From Flavobacteriaceae bacterium PS02334 (GTDB taxonomy: Bacteria; Bacteroidota; Bacteroidia; Flavobacteriales; Flavobacteriaceae), in contig JASCOH010000004.1 in the NCBI GenBank assembly GCA_029959295.1, forward strand, positions 331,762 to 395,761: 64,000 nt of DNA, given 5' to 3'. Below the pieces are notes generated by a model. It ran no database searches and had not been told where the DNA came from. It saw nothing but the letters and a program-made list of their open reading frames with translations. Within the stretch, counting starts at the first letter, position 1. Each line of letters opens with the position of its first letter. The position numbers were made by a program, and so were the translations under genes. Below are positions 61,376 to 64,000 of this stretch, piece by piece.

Positions 61376-62190
61376 ATTTTTGTAATTACCAATTCTACTC
61401 TTCGATCTAAATCAGGACCTTTTCCAAGCGGTTGCGTGTTTCCATAACCTTTGAAAGTCATTCTGGTTTTTGGAACTTTCTTGAAAACTAAGTATTTGTA
61501 AACGGCTTCGGCGCGATTTGTCGAAAGCTTTCTCTTTTTGGTTTCCTTGTCGATGGCTTCTTTGTAAAAAGGCGGCGTACAGCAAACATGTCCTTGAATT
61601 TCAATCTGTAAGTTAGTGTATTTTAAAAGCCTTCTGACAATGACATCAAGCTCGCTTTTTGATTTTGCCGTAAGTTTACTGCTTCCTTTTGCAAACAATA
61701 ATTTATCCAAATAAATTCTGTCGCCGACAATATGCGTTTTGTGAATTTCACTGAAAACCCCAGGAATATTAAGCTTCTCAATCGGAATTTCCTTAAAATT
61801 CATCACCACATCTACACGGCGATTTTTAGAACGTACTTCAGAAATATTGTCAATATCATCTTCAATCAAAACACGTCCACGGCCTTCAATCGTTACGATA
61901 ATTTTATTTTTTACGCCTTCCTCAACCAACTTATTTCGAATGGCATTGGCACGATTAGTTGATAATTTAAAATTGTATTCTTCCTTGCCACGATCGTCGC
62001 AATAGCCATAAATGCTGATGGATTCCACGCGGGCTGAATCTGATTCTTTGATAAATTTTACCAGATTTTCAACCCGGCTGTCATCTAAATTGTATTTATT
62101 TACGTCGAAATAAACCGAATGCACGATTTCTTCTTGGGCATTTGCAAATCCAAAAATAAATAACGGCAGTAATTTTAAAAAGCGCAACAT
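61372..62190 (-). CDS. Tandem OmpA-domain envelope protein
   Basis: A 272-residue protein: signal peptide (about 1-18) and two OmpA-like peptidoglycan-binding domains, about 22-133 (VYFDVNKYNLDDSRVENLVKF ... LSTNRANAIRNKL ... SKNRRVDVVM) and 150-272 (LLFAKGSSKLTAKSKSELDVI ... LSTNRAEAVYKYL ... DLDRRVELVI). No beta-barrel is present, so it probably bridges or senses peptidoglycan rather than forming a pore. Two OmpA domains back to back without other domains is unusual. It overlaps the upstream protease stop by one base. Confidence 0.88.
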   Translation of the reverse strand: MLRFLKLLPLFIFGFANAQEEIVHSVYFDVNKYNLDDSRVENLVKFIKESDSARVESISIYGYCDDRGKEEYNFKLSTNRANAIRNKLVEEGVKNKIIVTIEGRGRVLIEDDIDNISEVRSKNRRVDVVMNFKEIPIEKLNIPGVFSEIHKTHIVGDRIYLDKLLFAKGSSKLTAKSKSELDVIVRRLLKYTNLQIEIQGHVCCTPPFYKEAIDKETKKRKLSTNRAEAVYKYLVFKKVPKTRMTFKGYGNTQPLGKGPDLDRRVELVITKI

Positions 62191-63827
62191 TATTTCAACA
62201 AGATTTTATTGTATTCTGCCGAATTTGCAAGCAAGGAAGTCGCTTTTTTAATCTCAGAATTGTTTTTGGTATAATATTGATACAAACCTTCTTTGTACTG
62301 ATATCTTCGGATGATTTCGTCTAGAATTAATTCCTTGATTTCAGCTTGGTTTTTATTCAATTGTGTTTCATCGCTTTTTTGCAACGCAGTCAGCAATTGC
62401 TGAAATTCTGCTTTAGTTTCTTCGTCAATTTTTTCTTTTTTGGCCGCTTCCAAAGTTTTTTTCAGAGCCAATTCTGTTTCCGTATCAAAAGCAAATTTTT
62501 CATTTTTCAGATACTTTTTGAAATCTGCGAAATCGGTATCTGAAACAGTTGGAATCTTGTCTCCCAAGTTTGGATTTTTGTAGTAATAGTTGGTTACGTA
62601 ATTAAAAATTCCGTCATTTTTAACTAGAGATTCAGTGATGGCGCTCATTTTTGCTTCTGCCAATTCTACATCTGGCTGAATTCCTCCTCCGTCATAAACC
62701 GTTCTTCCTTTTCTGGTTTTGAAGGCGTTGTAATTTTTAGCTTCGGTCCTCACTGCTTTTCCATCTTTGTCTTTGTGCCAATAATCCAAGGCTTGAATAC
62801 ATCTTCCGGAAGGCGTGTAATATCTAGAAATGGTAACTTTCACTTGTGTTCCATAAGTCAAATCGATTGGTCTTTGAACCAAACCTTTTCCAAAACTTCT
62901 CGCGCCAACAACAACCGCTCTGTCTAAATCTTGCAGCGCTCCGGCAACAATTTCTGACGCAGAAGCGCTTCTTCCGTCAACTAAAACTACCAATGGAATT
63001 TCAGTATCTACAGGCGATTTCGAAGTTTTATAAGTATTATTATGTTTTTCAATATGCGATTTTGTCGTCACAATTGTTTCACCGCTTGCTACAAAAAGAT
63101 TGCAGATATTCACGGCTTCGCCCAAAAGGCCGCCCGGATTTCCTCTTAAATCTAAAATGATTCTTTCAGCTCCGTCTTTTTTCAGCTTTTCTAGAGCGTC
63201 TTTGGTTTCCGCAGAAGCCTTGGCGTTGAATTGCGAAAGCACAATATAACCTGTTTTATCATCAATTTTTGAAAAGAAAGGAACCGCTTTTACATCAACT
63301 TCCTCCAAAATCAAATTTGTAGTATTTGTTTTTCCCTGGCGCACATATTTGATTTCAATCTTGGCGTTTTTGCTTCCTTTTAAAAGCTGTGACGCGTCAT
63401 CTTTGAAATCGGCAAGACTTACGTCGCCAATCTGAATTATTTCGTCTCCGGCCTTTAAACCAGCTTTGTCTGCGGGATAATTTTTATAAGGTTCTTTGAT
63501 GATCAGTTTTCCTTCTTTTCTGGTAATCATCGCGCCAATTCCTGTGTATTCGCCTGTATTGTTGATCTTGAATTTCACGACATCTTGCTCATTGAAATAA
63601 ACTGTGTAAGGATCTAATTCTTGAAGCATGTTCTTAATCGCCTTGTCCATCAAATCACCAGGATTGGTCTCATCGACATAGTTCATGTTCACGGTTTTGA
63701 ACATCATCGTGAAGATTTCTATCTGTTTTGCAATTTCAAAAAAATCGTTTCTGAAACTGGCGCCGACATACAGCAAACCTCCAGCGACAACCGGAATTAT
63801 ATATCTCTTTTTTAAAAATGTGTACAT
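62190..63827 (-). CDS. C-terminal processing peptidase (S41 family)
   Basis: A 545-residue protein with an N-terminal hydrophobic anchor (about 9-25), a PDZ domain (about 90-175, TGIGAMITRKEGKLIIKEPY), and the S41 protease fold: GYIVLSQFN, RIILDLRGNPGGLL, LVDGRSASASEIVAGALQD with the catalytic Ser, and VGARSFGKGLVQ with the Lys. A C-terminal helical part (about 400-545) follows. It cleaves extracytoplasmic proteins from the C-terminus. It lies three bases after the partial gene to its right. Confidence 0.93.
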   Translation of the reverse strand: MYTFLKKRYIIPVVAGGLLYVGASFRNDFFEIAKQIEIFTMMFKTVNMNYVDETNPGDLMDKAIKNMLQELDPYTVYFNEQDVVKFKINNTGEYTGIGAMITRKEGKLIIKEPYKNYPADKAGLKAGDEIIQIGDVSLADFKDDASQLLKGSKNAKIEIKYVRQGKTNTTNLILEEVDVKAVPFFSKIDDKTGYIVLSQFNAKASAETKDALEKLKKDGAERIILDLRGNPGGLLGEAVNICNLFVASGETIVTTKSHIEKHNNTYKTSKSPVDTEIPLVVLVDGRSASASEIVAGALQDLDRAVVVGARSFGKGLVQRPIDLTYGTQVKVTISRYYTPSGRCIQALDYWHKDKDGKAVRTEAKNYNAFKTRKGRTVYDGGGIQPDVELAEAKMSAITESLVKNDGIFNYVTNYYYKNPNLGDKIPTVSDTDFADFKKYLKNEKFAFDTETELALKKTLEAAKKEKIDEETKAEFQQLLTALQKSDETQLNKNQAEIKELILDEIIRRYQYKEGLYQYYTKNNSEIKKATSLLANSAEYNKILLK

Positions 63828-63830
63828 GTT

Positions 63831-64000
63831 TTAAGGTTTTTTTCTTTTGAATCTTCTACGGATGAGGAAAAACAAGGCCACTAAAATAAGAATAAATGGC
63901 CAAACTTCTAAGAACCACAAGAATAAACTTGAAAGTCCTAGAAATCCTCTTTCCAAGGAATTTCCCATTTTGCTTCCATAAGATTTAGTCACACCGCTTT
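63831..64000 (-). CDS. C-terminal end of a membrane-anchored protein, possibly DUF4349 (partial)
   Basis: The frame runs from the right edge to a TAA at 63833-63831 and gives the last 55 or so residues: a hydrophilic stretch with ERGFLGLSSLFLWFLEVWP, then one hydrophobic helix and a basic tail ending RRRFKRKKP. A C-terminal membrane helix of this kind ends DUF4349 proteins, but too little is visible for a firm call. It is upstream of the S41 protease in the same direction. Confidence 0.5.
   Translation of the reverse strand, partial: SGVTKSYGSKMGNSLERGFLGLSSLFLWFLEVWPFILILVALFFLIRRRFKRKKP

Overview
The window is AT-rich, densely coded bacterial DNA that looks like the chromosome of a Flavobacteriaceae member, most likely a Flavobacterium. 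The support is the gene content (GH3-family protein, DUF4175, DUF4837, DUF6909-like and head-GIN/DUF2807 proteins, OmpH-like lipoprotein, long GlnRS), lipoproteins with short SxC-type lipoboxes, few Shine-Dalgarno sequences, and many copies of the flavobacterial -7 promoter box TAnnTTTG (often with TTG 19-22 nt upstream). In several places this box decides between alternative start codons.

Layout. From 1 to about 20.8 kb lies a surface-glycan locus read almost wholly leftward: chain-length protein, rmlA/rmlC/rmlD, a six-gene set (SMR-like carrier, ArnC/GtrB-like transferase, GNAT-MaoC fusion, WecE-like aminotransferase, methyltransferase, GT-C transferase), a lipoprotein with its own promoter and terminator, flippase, two polymerase/ligase-like membrane proteins, several glycosyltransferases, a UDP-xylose synthase-like enzyme and a WcaJ-like initiating transferase. 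rmlB is not in the window. A rightward pair (2OG-Fe(II) oxygenase plus GT4) interrupts the locus at 5.9-7.9 kb. From 20.8 to 29.7 kb come housekeeping and uncharacterised genes (nucleoside-phosphorylase-like protein, GH3, SdpI, M23 peptidase, tatA, tex, rpiB).

At 29.78-30.35 kb a gene-free stretch holds at least five DnaA-box-like 9-mers and an AT-rich flank, and the prevailing gene direction switches there from leftward (26 of 31 CDSs) to rightward (20 of 28). It is a good candidate for the chromosomal replication origin. Four ParB/parS-like 14-16-mers cluster at 47.6-50.1 kb around ybeY-mnmG, with a fifth at 55.7 kb; origin-proximal parS clusters are usual in bacteria, so the two observations support each other.

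Right of this point lie rnr, DUF2807, lysE, tRNA-Cys, an LTA-synthase-like sulfatase, folB, glnS, a YtxH/holin-X-like stress operon, an SPFH protein, gltX, DUF4175, ybeY, mnmG, two tandem paralogous lipoproteins, a methyltransferase, an OmpH-like lipoprotein, a Pif1-like helicase, doxX, holB, pgk, an MltD-like transglycosylase with three LysM repeats, a DUF4837 lipoprotein, a GNAT protein, a tandem-OmpA protein, a C-terminal processing protease and the end of a membrane protein. Intergenic regions carry several dispersed palindromic repeats.

The most interesting system is the 11.1-17.5 kb set. Its logic combines the anthrose operon (aminotransferase, acyltransferase, enoyl-CoA hydratase, methyltransferase) with the ArnC/ArnE/ArnT route (load on undecaprenyl phosphate, flip, transfer outside the inner membrane). 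It predicts decoration of an envelope glycan with an N-(3-hydroxyacyl)-4-amino-4,6-dideoxyhexose, with hydratase and acyltransferase fused in one protein.
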